Below, piece after piece: positions 24,319 to 32,122 of a DNA stretch of 40,550 nucleotides. The stretch comes from Arthrobacter sp. (GTDB taxonomy: Bacteria > Actinomycetota > Actinomycetes > Actinomycetales > Micrococcaceae). Within the stretch, counting starts at the first letter, position 1, and each line of letters opens with the position of its first letter. A model generated the notes under the pieces. The model was not told where the DNA came from, did not search any database, and saw nothing but the letters and a program-made list of their open reading frames with translations. The stretch is taken from the NCBI GenBank assembly GCA_031277795.1, contig JAITLQ010000006.1, positions 1 through 40,550 of the forward strand, in the 5' to 3' direction. Position numbers and translations under genes: made by a program.

Positions 24319-25332
24319 TCAGCCCTTGGGGTAGTACTTGACCCAGTAGGCGACGTCTGAGTAGGCCTCATCGAGGTCATCGCGTGCGTTGAGCTCAGCC
24401 TCCATCCAAAAACTGTCGCCCGGGTAGTCCCAGCGGCACTCTTGGTAGAACATGTACATCTCGGCGGCGCTGAGGTAGTCCGACGCCTCTTCGTCAAGCG
24501 GCTTCCAGAGTCCGGTGTTGCCGCGAATGACCGACAGCACCCCTTCTATCTGTGCGCCCCGCGCCGAGGAGCGGTAGCGGGGGTGGTTCGCCACGAATTC
24601 GCGAACCTTGGCAAGGGCTACCTGATGACGCTCGGAACTCCACTTCGCGAGCAGGTCAATATCCACCTCCGCGCGCCCAGCGGGATTCTTCACCATGAGT
24701 GCATTGAGGTTCGTGCCGCCAGACTTCGTCACTTCAAGCACGATCCTCGTCGAGCTGCGGGAGACTAGGCGCAGCGACGATTCGTCCCACCCTTCGTAGT
24801 ACTGCGGAATCACCTCGGCCCCAGCGAAATTCTTTCCACGGATCTCAAATCGGACGCCCTTCTTGTACTGGACCTTGCGCAACGCCGTCGACGAAAAGGC
24901 CGGCTTGGCCCAGGCCTTCACCTTGAGGGTGGCCGACTTCGACGTCACCTTGCCGCGCGAACCGGCAACGACCACTCGATACTGCGAGCTCCGCGTCTTG
25001 TTTGCCTGCTTGGGCGTGGTGTAGCTGGCCTTCGTGGCCCCCTTGATGGCCTTGAAGCTCTTCTTGCCTGGGGCCTTGACGTACCACTGGTAGCGCAGCT
25101 TGGACCCGACGGCCTTGACCTTGAAGGTCGCCTTCTGGGTGCCGCGGATGCCGACCGACTTCGGCTGCGTCGTAATCCTCGTCTTGCTTGCGGCGGCGAC
25201 CGTCGACGTGGCCACCGTGGCCTGCGTCGCGGAGGCGGCAGGGGCCGCTTGGGCCGGGGCCGCTGCCAGGCCGGAGACCGTGAGGGCGGAGAGCAGCGCT
25301 AGCGCGGCTGCAGCGCGGGGCAGGGTGCGCAC
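24319..25332 (-). CDS. Secreted protein with Ig-like domain, function unknown
   Basis: The 337-residue product begins VRTLPRAAAALALLSALTVSG and has a Sec signal peptide ending near APAQA. Residues about 50-140 form an Ig-like beta-sandwich (KATFKVKAVG, LRYQWYVKAPGKKSFKAIKG, SQYRVVVAGSRG), very rich in Lys. The C-terminal 190 residues are mixed beta and helix with one Cys, many aromatics and no motif I recognise. There is no LPXTG or membrane anchor. The second GTG of the region, at 25332, has AGAAAGG eight bases upstream. Base composition looks less GC-rich than its neighbours, which may mean recent acquisition. Confidence 0.75.
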   Translation of the reverse strand: MRTLPRAAAALALLSALTVSGLAAAPAQAAPAASATQATVATSTVAAASKTRITTQPKSVGIRGTQKATFKVKAVGSKLRYQWYVKAPGKKSFKAIKGATKASYTTPKQANKTRSSQYRVVVAGSRGKVTSKSATLKVKAWAKPAFSSTALRKVQYKKGVRFEIRGKNFAGAEVIPQYYEGWDESSLRLVSRSSTRIVLEVTKSGGTNLNALMVKNPAGRAEVDIDLLAKWSSERHQVALAKVREFVANHPRYRSSARGAQIEGVLSVIRGNTGLWKPLDEEASDYLSAAEMYMFYQECRWDYPGDSFWMEAELNARDDLDEAYSDVAYWVKYYPKG

Positions 25333-25396
25333 AGGGAACACCTTTCTGTACTCGAGCGATAACCAAACGAGCCTACGTGATACGCAACACCTCACG

Positions 25397-25410
25397 GTGT
25401 GATGTCACAC
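25397..25410. promoter_or_regulatory. 14-bp palindrome upstream of the Ig-like protein gene
   Basis: GTGTGA-TG-TCACAC lies about 65 bases upstream of the start. The two-base spacer rules out a standard CRP/GlxR box (six-base spacer). It may be an operator for another regulator. Confidence 0.3.
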
Positions 25411-25460
25411 ATCGATCTGGTGAGGCGCTCCGGCACCGGGGCACACCGGGCCCAGCGCAG

Positions 25461-25492
25461 CAAGGACCCCGCCGCGAGCGGCGGGGTCCTTG
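25461..25492 (-). terminator. Terminator of the beta-glucosidase/LacI operon
   Basis: A 14-bp stem (CAAGGACCCCGCCG with its complement) and loop CGAG lie 41 bases after the lacI-type stop codon. Confidence 0.75.
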
Positions 25493-25532
25493 GCACTCTT
25501 CCTCCCGGGGGCGGCCACCGCCCCGGCAGCAG

Positions 25533-26570
25533 CTAGGCGCTGAGCTTGAGCGGCCGAGCGCTCGAGGCGCGCACCTGCAGCTCCGTTGGCATCACCGTGG
25601 CCTCCGGCACCGAGCCGGCGCCCTCGATGAGCTGGATCAGCAAGCGCGCCATCTCCGCCCCCATCTCCACCGACGGCTGGGCCACCGAGGTCAGCGGCGG
25701 GATCGCCGTGGCGGCGGCCCTGTCGTCGTCGAAGCCGACGACCGCCACGTCCTCGGGAATGCGCAGCCCGTGCTCGGCGAGCACGGCGTAGGCACCCAGC
25801 GCCATCTGATCGTTGGCGGCAAACAGGCCGTCGATCGGCGCGCCCGTGGCCAGCAGCGAGCGCATCGCCTTGGCCCCGGACGCGGGAGAGAAGTCCCCCC
25901 GCTCGGCCAGGTCGGCGTGGAGGCCGGCCGCGGCGAGCGCCTCCTGCCAGCCCCGCAGGCGATCCTGGCCCGCCGTCATGTCCTCGGGCCCGGCGATGGT
26001 CGCGATGCGCGAGCGCCCCAGCCGCACCAGATGCTCCACCGCCGCCCGTGCGCCACCGACGTTGTCGGCGTCCACGTAGTGGGTCAGCGACGGCACCGGC
26101 TCGAACGGGCGCCCGCCGAACACGAGCGGGAGCGTTCCGGCGACGCCCTCCAGCAGCGGATCGTCCCTGTGGTGCGACACCACCACGGCGCCGTCCACGT
26201 TGCCACCGAGCAGGTAGCGACGCGTCTTCTCCGTGGAGCCAGCCGAGGAGATGAGCAAGCTCAGCGCGTAGTCGGTCGAGGCCAGATGCGTGGCCACGCC
26301 CTGCACGATCTGCGAGAAGTACGGCTCGTCGAAGACCTTGGCCGTGTCCTCCGGGACCACCAGCGCGATGGCCTGGGTCCGGCTGCTGGCGAGCGAGCGA
26401 GCCGCACGGTTGGGCACGTAGCCGAGCTCCTCGATGGCCGAGCGCACCTTAGCGAGCACGTCCGGGGTCACCTTGGGGGAACCGTTCACCACCCGGGAAA
26501 CGGTTGCTCGGGATACGCCGGCCAACCTGGCCACCGCCTCCAGCGTGGGGGCGCCGGAACGCGACTGCAT
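25533..26570 (-). CDS. LacI-family repressor, probable regulator of the sugar operon
   Basis: The 345-residue regulator has an N-terminal LacI helix-turn-helix and hinge (TLEAVARLAGVSRATVSRVVNG, about 8-30, then YVPNRAARSLA). A periplasmic-binding-like sugar sensor follows (ALVVPEDTAKVFDEPYFSQI, FAANDQMALGAY, VVGFDDDRAA). The ATG at 26570 has AGGAGGAAAGG upstream. It follows the beta-glucosidase gene by 34 bases, so it is likely the last operon gene and autoregulated. The palindrome at 31468-31483 is the expected binding site, as for CebR and related regulators of beta-glucoside uptake. Confidence 0.92.
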   Translation of the reverse strand: MQSRSGAPTLEAVARLAGVSRATVSRVVNGSPKVTPDVLAKVRSAIEELGYVPNRAARSLASSRTQAIALVVPEDTAKVFDEPYFSQIVQGVATHLASTDYALSLLISSAGSTEKTRRYLLGGNVDGAVVVSHHRDDPLLEGVAGTLPLVFGGRPFEPVPSLTHYVDADNVGGARAAVEHLVRLGRSRIATIAGPEDMTAGQDRLRGWQEALAAAGLHADLAERGDFSPASGAKAMRSLLATGAPIDGLFAANDQMALGAYAVLAEHGLRIPEDVAVVGFDDDRAAATAIPPLTSVAQPSVEMGAEMARLLIQLIEGAGSVPEATVMPTELQVRASSARPLKLSA

Positions 26571-26604
26571 CACTGCCTTTCCTCCTGCCGTGGACCGCAC
26601 CACA

Positions 26605-28053
26605 CTAACCCGCCCGCACTCCGGAGCCGTGCTCTGCCGCGCCAGCCAGCGAGGCGAGCCGTTCCCGCCCGGCGATGGCCTGCGCCGCGATCCGCGCGTA
26701 GGCCAACGCCGAGTCCTTCAGGATGCGCGGGCCGTCCGCGCTCGCTCGCACAATCCCGAAGCGCTGCTCGTAGCCGTAGGACCACTCGAAGTTGTCCAGC
26801 AGCGACCACACGAAGTAGCCGCGCACATCGGCTCCCTCACCGATCGCCCTGGACACCGCGTCCAGGTGGTCAACGATGTACGCCGTGCGCTCCGCATCGT
26901 GCACGTGCCCGTCCTCGGACACCTCGTCGGGGAAGGCGGCCCCGTTTTCGGTGACGTACATCGGCGGCAGCCCGGGGTACTCCCGGCCCAGGCGCACCAG
27001 CAGGTGACGCAGGCCGTCCGGGTTGATCTCCCATCCCATGCCGGTGTGCGCCAGTTCGCGGTGCGGGAAGCTGATCCGCTCCACGCCCACCCACGGGGAG
27101 GCGGCCGGGCGATCGGTGCCTCCCCCGTGGCCGTCTGCACCCTCCAGCGCATAGCCGGAGACCTGGTCGTCGTGATAGTGATTCACGCCAAGGAAGTCCA
27201 GCGGAGCGGAGATGGACTCCAGGTCGCCGTCCTTGATCACCTCGTGCAGGCCGAACGGGGCGAGGTCCTCGAGGGTGTCCGCGGCGTAGCCGCCCGCGAA
27301 GATCGGGTCGAGGAAAACGCGGTTCTGCAGCACGTCGAAGCGGCGGGCCGCCTCGAGATCCACCGGATCGCTGGGATCCAGCGGGATGGCGTTGGAGAGG
27401 TTGAGCGTGATGCCGAGGTTGGTGACGCCCGCCCGACGTAGCGCCTGCACGGCCAGGCCGTGGGCCACGTGCTGATGGTGGATGGCGGCCACGGCGGCGC
27501 GCGGTTCCTGACGCCCCGGCGCGTGCACGCCGGAGGCGTAGCCGAGCAGCGAGGAGCAGAACGGCTCGTTGAACGTGGACCAGTTCTTGACGCGGTCGCC
27601 GAGCGCGTCGTGCATAGTCTGCACGTACTCGACGAAGCGCTCCGAGGTCTCGCGGTTGGCCCAGCCGCCGCGCTCCTCGAGCGCCTGCGGGAGGTCCCAG
27701 TGGTAGAGCGTGAGCCACGGATCGATGCCGGAGCCCAGCAGCTCATCCACGAGGCGATCGTAGAAGGCCACGCCGGCGGGGTTGACGGCGCCGCCGTCCG
27801 GGCGCACGCGGGACCAGCTCGCCGAGAAGCGGTAGGCGTCCAGGCCCAACTGCTTCAGGATCGCGACGTCCTCGCGGTAGCGGTGGTAGTGATCCACGGC
27901 CACCTCCAGGTCGTCTCCGCCGGCGATGGCCCCGGGGATGCGCGCAAACGCGTCCCACACGGAGTCCGTCTTGCCGTCCAGGTGACCCGCGCCCTCGATC
28001 TGTGCCGCAGCGGTTGCCGCACCCCAGAGGAAGGAAGGGGGGAAGTTCTGCAT
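26605..28053 (-). CDS. GH1 beta-glucosidase
   Basis: The 482-residue glycoside hydrolase family 1 enzyme begins NFPPSFLWGAATAAAQIEG. The acid/base is E163 (TFNEPF) and the nucleophile E369 (YVTENGAAF). DNFEWSYGY near residue 415 is the substrate-binding loop. It has no signal peptide, so it cleaves imported beta-glucosides such as cellobiose in the cytoplasm. The start is ambiguous: ATG 28059 overlaps the permease stop (ATGA), but ATG 28053 is better spaced from GAAAGG. The last 25 residues extend past the usual family end. Confidence 0.95.
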   Translation of the reverse strand: MQNFPPSFLWGAATAAAQIEGAGHLDGKTDSVWDAFARIPGAIAGGDDLEVAVDHYHRYREDVAILKQLGLDAYRFSASWSRVRPDGGAVNPAGVAFYDRLVDELLGSGIDPWLTLYHWDLPQALEERGGWANRETSERFVEYVQTMHDALGDRVKNWSTFNEPFCSSLLGYASGVHAPGRQEPRAAVAAIHHQHVAHGLAVQALRRAGVTNLGITLNLSNAIPLDPSDPVDLEAARRFDVLQNRVFLDPIFAGGYAADTLEDLAPFGLHEVIKDGDLESISAPLDFLGVNHYHDDQVSGYALEGADGHGGGTDRPAASPWVGVERISFPHRELAHTGMGWEINPDGLRHLLVRLGREYPGLPPMYVTENGAAFPDEVSEDGHVHDAERTAYIVDHLDAVSRAIGEGADVRGYFVWSLLDNFEWSYGYEQRFGIVRASADGPRILKDSALAYARIAAQAIAGRERLASLAGAAEHGSGVRAG

Positions 28054-28055
28054 CG

Positions 28056-28975
28056 TCATCCTTTCACCGCGCCCTGCATGATGCCGGCGATGAGTTGCTT
28101 GCCCGCTGCGATGAAGAGCACCAGCAGCGGGATGGTGGCCAACACGGCGCCGGCCAGCACCACGGAGTAATCCACGTAGTGCGCCGACTGCAGCTGCGAG
28201 AGCGCGGTCTGCAGCGTCGGGTTGGAGTTGTTGAGCACGAGGAGCGGCCAGAGATAGTCGGTCCACGCGGTCATGAAGGTAAAGAGCGAGAGGATCGCCA
28301 TGGCCGGCCTGGCGGCGGGGACGCCCACGTGCCAGAAGGTCTTGAACATGCTGGCCCCGTCCACGCGGGCCGCCTCGATGAGCTCGTCCGGGATCACGTC
28401 GACGAGGTACTGGCGCATGAAGAACACGCCGAACGCCGTCACGAGGGTCGGGACGATGACCGCGCCGATCTCGCCCGTCCAGCCCCACTGCCGCATGAGC
28501 ATGAACAGCGGGATGATGCCCAGCTGGGTCGGCACGGCGAGGGTCGCCACGACGAAGACCATGAGCCCATTGCGCCCCTTGAAGCGCAGCTTCGCGAAGG
28601 CGTAGCCGGCCAAGGTGGAGAAGCTGACCACGCTGATCGTGATGATGCCGGAGATGAGGACGGAGTTGCCGAGCGCCTTCCAGAACGGAATGGACTCGAG
28701 CACCACCGAGACGTTTTCCCAGAAGCGGCCGCCGGGCAGCAGCGGGGGCCACTGCAGGCCGAAGTCGGCGTTGGACCGCGATCCCATGACGAAGGACCAC
28801 CACAGCGGGTAAACCGAGACCACCAGGAAGACGGTCAACAGACCATAGGTGAGGAAGCCCGGGCGCCCGGCCGTGCGTCGTCGTGCACGACGGCGGGTGG
28901 GAACCGTGGTTCCCGGCTCACCCGAGGCCTCGCCCCCGTGGGGGCGGAGGCGGTGGGAAGGGTGGGGGCGCTCAT
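28056..28975 (-). CDS. ABC sugar permease, MalG/CebG type, with apparent N-terminal frameshift
   Basis: From 28838 to 28056 an open frame encodes about 260 residues with five or six membrane spans and the permease EAA-type loop (ELIEAARVDGASMFKTFWHVGVP). The only in-frame start is a TTG at 28838, inside the first membrane span and without a Shine-Dalgarno site. A well-placed ATG at 28975 (ATGA overlap with the upstream permease) opens a different frame, MSAPTLPTASAPTGA, which stops at about 28835. Adding one base in the GGGGG run at 28933-28937 (or a nearby five-base run) joins the frames into a normal permease N-terminus. It may be a mutation, phase variation or sequencing error. It works with the upstream permease and lipoprotein. 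Confidence 0.85.
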
Positions 28976-30018
28976 TTCTGTGCTCCTTCGCGGCGGCGCC
29001 GGCGTGTGGCGCCGACCTTGGCCTCGGCGGTGGCGATCGACTTGGAGAGGAAGAAGTTCAGGACTCCCACGCCCACGATGATGAAGAAGAGGATCCAGGC
29101 GATCGCCGAGGCCTGGCCGAAGTTTTGACGTTGGAACGCCATCTCCCACAGGTAGAGCACCGTGGTTTGGAACTGTCGCTGCGAGCCGCCCGGCGTGGAA
29201 CCGGAGGAATCGAAGAGCCGCGGCTCAACGAAGATCTGCAGGCCACCCACCGTGGCCGTGATGATCACGAAGATCATGGTGGGGCGGATGCCAGGCAGCG
29301 TCACGGAGAGGAAGCGGCGCACGGGGCCGGCCCCGTCCAGCTGGGCCGACTCATGCAGCTCCCGCGGCACCGACTGCATGGCGGCCAGCAGGATGAGCGC
29401 GTTGTATCCGGTCCAGCGCCAGTTCACCATCGTGGCGATAGCGATGTGGCTGGGCAGGGTCTCCGACTTCCACATGATGGGGTCGAGGCCGAAGTTCTGC
29501 AGGATGTTGTTGATGAGCCCGTACTGCTCGCCAAACATGTTGGAGAAGATGAGGGCCACGGCGGCCGGCGTCACCACGTAGGGCAGCAGAACGCTCATGC
29601 GCCAGAAGGTCTTGGCACGGATGTTCTGGTCAAGAACGGCCGCGATGAACACGGCGGCGACCAGCTGCGGGATGGCCGAGAGCAGGAAGATGCTCGCGGT
29701 GTTGAACAGGGAGTTCCAGAAGTACTCATCGCCGAGCACCTTCACGTAGTTGTCGAAGCCGACAAAGTCGCCCTGGCCCTTCAACAGCTTCCAGTTAAAG
29801 AGGGAGACAAAGAACGTGTAGACGAGGGGGAAGAGCCCCACGAGTCCGAACAGGATGAAGAACGGGGCGACGTAGAGGTACGGCGAGGCCTTCGTGTCGA
29901 GGCGGCTCAGCCGATGCCGCCACGGGCGGCGGGTGCCGCCGGCTGAGGCGCCGCGCGGCGGGGGCTCCGGTTCCGGACCGTCGGATAGGGAGCCGTGGGG
30001 GGTCATGGTGGAGGTCAT
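28972..30018 (-). CDS. ABC sugar permease, MalF/CebF type
   Basis: The 348-residue inner-membrane subunit has about six spans. A 50-residue Pro/Arg-rich cytoplasmic N-terminus precedes the first (SPYLYVAPFFILFGLVGLFP). The conserved EAA-like loop is PRELHESAQLDGAGPVRRF. It imports sugar with the MalG-type partner and the lipoprotein gene product. The ATG at 30018 has CGGAGAG upstream. No ATPase gene is in the operon, so a shared ATPase such as MsiK, encoded elsewhere, is expected. Confidence 0.93.
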   Translation of the reverse strand: MTSTMTPHGSLSDGPEPEPPPRGASAGGTRRPWRHRLSRLDTKASPYLYVAPFFILFGLVGLFPLVYTFFVSLFNWKLLKGQGDFVGFDNYVKVLGDEYFWNSLFNTASIFLLSAIPQLVAAVFIAAVLDQNIRAKTFWRMSVLLPYVVTPAAVALIFSNMFGEQYGLINNILQNFGLDPIMWKSETLPSHIAIATMVNWRWTGYNALILLAAMQSVPRELHESAQLDGAGPVRRFLSVTLPGIRPTMIFVIITATVGGLQIFVEPRLFDSSGSTPGGSQRQFQTTVLYLWEMAFQRQNFGQASAIAWILFFIIVGVGVLNFFLSKSIATAEAKVGATRRRRREGAQK

Positions 30019-30034
30019 GGCTTCTCTCCGGTGC

Positions 30035-30065
30035 GGCGGGCGGGCCTGAACCAGGCCCGCCCGCC
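30035..30065 (-). other. Intercistronic hairpin between binding protein and permease genes
   Basis: A 14-bp perfect stem with a three-base loop begins 15 bases after the lipoprotein stop and ends 16 bases before the permease ATG. Such structures usually stabilise the upstream message or partly terminate, giving more binding protein than permease. Confidence 0.6.
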
Positions 30066-30080
30066 AGGGTGGGTCGGGGA

Positions 30081-31412
30081 TCAGTTGTTGACGACGAGCT
30101 CGTCGAGGAGCTTGAGCGCCTGATCCCACGCGCCGGCCGCGTCGGTCTTCTTCTGGTCAAGCTGGACCAGCGCGGGGCCGAACACGTTCTCCTGAATCAC
30201 GGAGTCCTGCGGGCCCTTGAACTGGGCCTTCACGCCCTGGGCGCGCTTGGCCAGGATCGCGCCCGTCGGGGCGTCGTTGAAGAACTCGTTCGGCGTCGCC
30301 TTGGCGGCGATCTCCTCCGCGGCCTTGACCGTCGAGGGGAAGGTGCCTGCGGCGTCGGACTGCGCCACCTGCTGCTCGGGGGCGGTCAGCCACGCGGCGA
30401 GCTCGGCCGCCTCCTTCTGGTGCTTCGAGGTGGTCGGGACCGAGAGGAACGAGCCGCCCCAGTTGGTCGCGCCGCCCGGGAAGACGTCGGCGAAGTCCCA
30501 GCCGGTGCTGGCGTCGCCGCCGCCGGCCTCGACCTGGCCCTTCACCACGCCGAGCATCCAGCCCGGGCAGGTGAAGGTGGCGAAGGAGCCGTCGACGAAG
30601 GCCTTGCCCTTGCCCCAGTCCCACTGGGTCTGGCCGGCCGACTGGCCCGAGAGCGTGGCGGAGGCGAGCTGCTCGAAGCGGCTCTTAAGCTCGGCGTTCT
30701 CCGCCACGTTCAGCGTCCCGTCGGCCTTGTAGTAGCCCTCCGAGAGCTGGTTGACCATCGAGTTCCAGAGGAAGCCGGACTGGTCGTACCAGCCCTTCCC
30801 GGTCTTCTTGGTGTACTCGGCGCCGACCTCGAAGTACTTGTCCCACGTGGCGCTGTCGCCGCCGAAGAGCTTGGCGACCTCGTCACGGTCGGTCGGCAGG
30901 CCGGCCTCCTTGAAGAGCTTGGTGTTGTAGCACAGGCCCGTGGGGCCGATGTCGGTGCCGTAACCGATCACGCGCCCGTTGGAGTCGGTGCCCTGGGCGT
31001 ACTTCCAATCCAGCCAGTTCGACTTGATGTCATCGGCGCCGAAGTCGCGCAGGTCAACGAACTGGTCGGAGACCTCCATGATGGAGCCGAGCCAGCCCTC
31101 CTCCACGGCGACGATGTCGGCCAGGCCGGAGCCGGCGGCGATCTTGGTGAAGGCGTCGGTGCGGGCGTTGCCGCCTGTGTCGATGTTGGTGGCCTTGATG
31201 GTCACGCCGGGATGTTCGGACTCGTACTTCTTGTAGAGGTCGTCGTAGCCGAAGGTGCCGAACGTGGTGACGGTGAGCTCGACCGACTCGGACGCGGTGT
31301 CGGAACCCGAAGCGGAGGTGTCGGAGCTGGAGCCGCAACCTGAAACGGTCACGGCGAGGGCGGCGGCGGCGACAAAGGCCGCCGTGCCACGGAGACTGCG
31401 GGGGGTCTTCAT
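30081..31412 (-). CDS. Sugar-binding lipoprotein of an ABC importer (family 1 type)
   Basis: The 443-residue product has a lipoprotein signal with lipobox VSGC (C26) followed by a Gly/Ser linker. The mature protein has the two-lobe solute-binding fold: VTIKATNIDTGGN, ADIVAVEEGWLGSIM, VIGYGTDIGPTGLCYN, and GWMLGVVKGQV. It should capture a sugar outside the membrane and pass it to the two permeases. The beta-glucosidase in the operon suggests cellobiose or another beta-glucoside. The ATG at 31412 has CGAGGAG upstream. First gene of the operon. Confidence 0.93.
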   Translation of the reverse strand: MKTPRSLRGTAAFVAAAALAVTVSGCGSSSDTSASGSDTASESVELTVTTFGTFGYDDLYKKYESEHPGVTIKATNIDTGGNARTDAFTKIAAGSGLADIVAVEEGWLGSIMEVSDQFVDLRDFGADDIKSNWLDWKYAQGTDSNGRVIGYGTDIGPTGLCYNTKLFKEAGLPTDRDEVAKLFGGDSATWDKYFEVGAEYTKKTGKGWYDQSGFLWNSMVNQLSEGYYKADGTLNVAENAELKSRFEQLASATLSGQSAGQTQWDWGKGKAFVDGSFATFTCPGWMLGVVKGQVEAGGGDASTGWDFADVFPGGATNWGGSFLSVPTTSKHQKEAAELAAWLTAPEQQVAQSDAAGTFPSTVKAAEEIAAKATPNEFFNDAPTGAILAKRAQGVKAQFKGPQDSVIQENVFGPALVQLDQKKTDAAGAWDQALKLLDELVVNN

Positions 31413-31467
31413 GGTTACTCCTCGAAGGGGCGGGGATGAGGTTCAACGGGGGGTTGCCTCCGCCCGT

Positions 31468-31483
31468 GTGAGAGCGCTCTCAC
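31468..31483. promoter_or_regulatory. Operator O1, LacI/CebR-type palindrome
   Basis: GTGAGAGCGCTCTCAC is a perfect 16-bp palindrome with the central GAGCGCTC typical of CebR/CelR-like LacI-family sites. It lies 14-30 bases downstream of the candidate -10 box, where a bound repressor would block transcription of the sugar operon. Confidence 0.8.
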
Positions 31484-31497
31484 GGGCGATGGATGAA

Positions 31498-31527
31498 ACG
31501 CTAAACGGGTGACGCACGCCACGTCAA
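31498..31527 (-). promoter_or_regulatory. Candidate promoter of the sugar operon
   Basis: On the minus strand TTGACG (31527-31522) and TAGCGT (31503-31498) are separated by 18 bases. The -35 match is good and the -10 match weak, as is common for repressible actinobacterial promoters. Confidence 0.5.
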
Positions 31528-31556
31528 GAGTTTTCCGTGATCGTTGTCACCACTGC

Positions 31557-31572
31557 GTGAGAGCGCGATCAC
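31557..31572. promoter_or_regulatory. Operator O2, degenerate copy of O1
   Basis: GTGAGAGCGCGATCAC matches O1 at 14 of 16 positions. Its centre is 89 bp from that of O1, a distance compatible with DNA looping by a LacI-type tetramer or two dimers. A looser GTGA-N6-TCAC lies between them at 31537-31550. Confidence 0.55.
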
Positions 31573-31691
31573 GCGCGGGGCGGAATCACGCGGATGTGGT
31601 CCGCTCCCCCGCGAAAAGAATTCGAGGGCCCCTACCCCTGTCCGCAGCCGACGACGGCCTGGTCCGCGCGGCACGAGCGCCCGGAAACACG

Positions 31692-31722
31692 ACGATCCCC
31701 CGCCGTGGCGGCGGGGGATCGT
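31692..31722 (-). terminator. Terminator of rnpB
   Basis: A 14-bp perfect stem (ACGATCCCCCGCCG with its complement) and a three-base loop lie nine bases beyond the RNase P RNA 3' end, followed by GTGTTTCC. The 120 bp from here back to the operators holds no gene I can see. Confidence 0.75.
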
Positions 31723-31730
31723 GACGTGTG

Positions 31731-32112
31731 GCGGATGGGTCGGCCTATGAGCCGGGTTTTGTCTCCGCGCACGGTTGCCCCTGCGCGGGAGACGGTCATC
31801 TATCTAGGGCCGCCGTTGCCGACGGCCTCGAGCGGCCTACCCGGCGCCTCGGGCGAACAGCCCTCGAACGGCGCCTGTCTGGCCTTGCTCCGGGTGGGGT
31901 TTACCTAGCCATCCCGGTCACCCGGGACGCTGGTGGTCTCTTACACCACCGTTTCACCCTTACCCCGAGCCAAACGGCCGGGGCGGTTTCATTTCTGTGG
32001 CACTGGCCTGCGGGTTACCCCGAGTGGGCGTTACCCACCACCCTGTTCTGTGGAGCCCGGACTTTCCTCGCGTTGCTTGCGCAACCCGCGACCGTCCAGC
32101 CAACCCATCCGC
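31731..32112 (-). ncRNA. rnpB: RNase P RNA (class A)
   Basis: This about 382-base RNA is the catalytic subunit that matures tRNA 5' ends. The ends pair as helix P1: GCGGATGGGTTGGC at the 5' end with GCCGACCCATCCGC at the 3' end. Conserved regions are recognisable: GAGGAAAGTCCGGGCTCCA near the 5' end (32069-32051), GGGTAAGGGTGAAACGGTGG in the middle (about 31967-31948), and ACAAAACCCGGCTCAT near the 3' end. Exact ends are set from P1 pairing. Confidence 0.93.
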
Positions 32113-32116
32113 CCCG

Positions 32117-32122
32117 ATTCTA
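32117..32122 (-). promoter_or_regulatory. -10 box of rnpB, containing the upstream stop codon
   Basis: TAGAAT (five of six consensus bases) ends five to seven bases before the predicted rnpB 5' end. Its first three bases are the TAG stop of the SGNH hydrolase gene. A clear -35 is not visible 17 bases upstream. Confidence 0.6.

Noticed and set aside
25397-25410. CRP/GlxR-type site
   Set aside because: The arms resemble TGTGA/TCACA, but the spacer is two bases instead of six, so it is listed only as an unassigned palindrome.
31734-32112. Small protein-coding frames in the rnpB region
   Set aside because: Several frames are open here, but the RNase P RNA conserved regions and P1 pairing explain the sequence fully.
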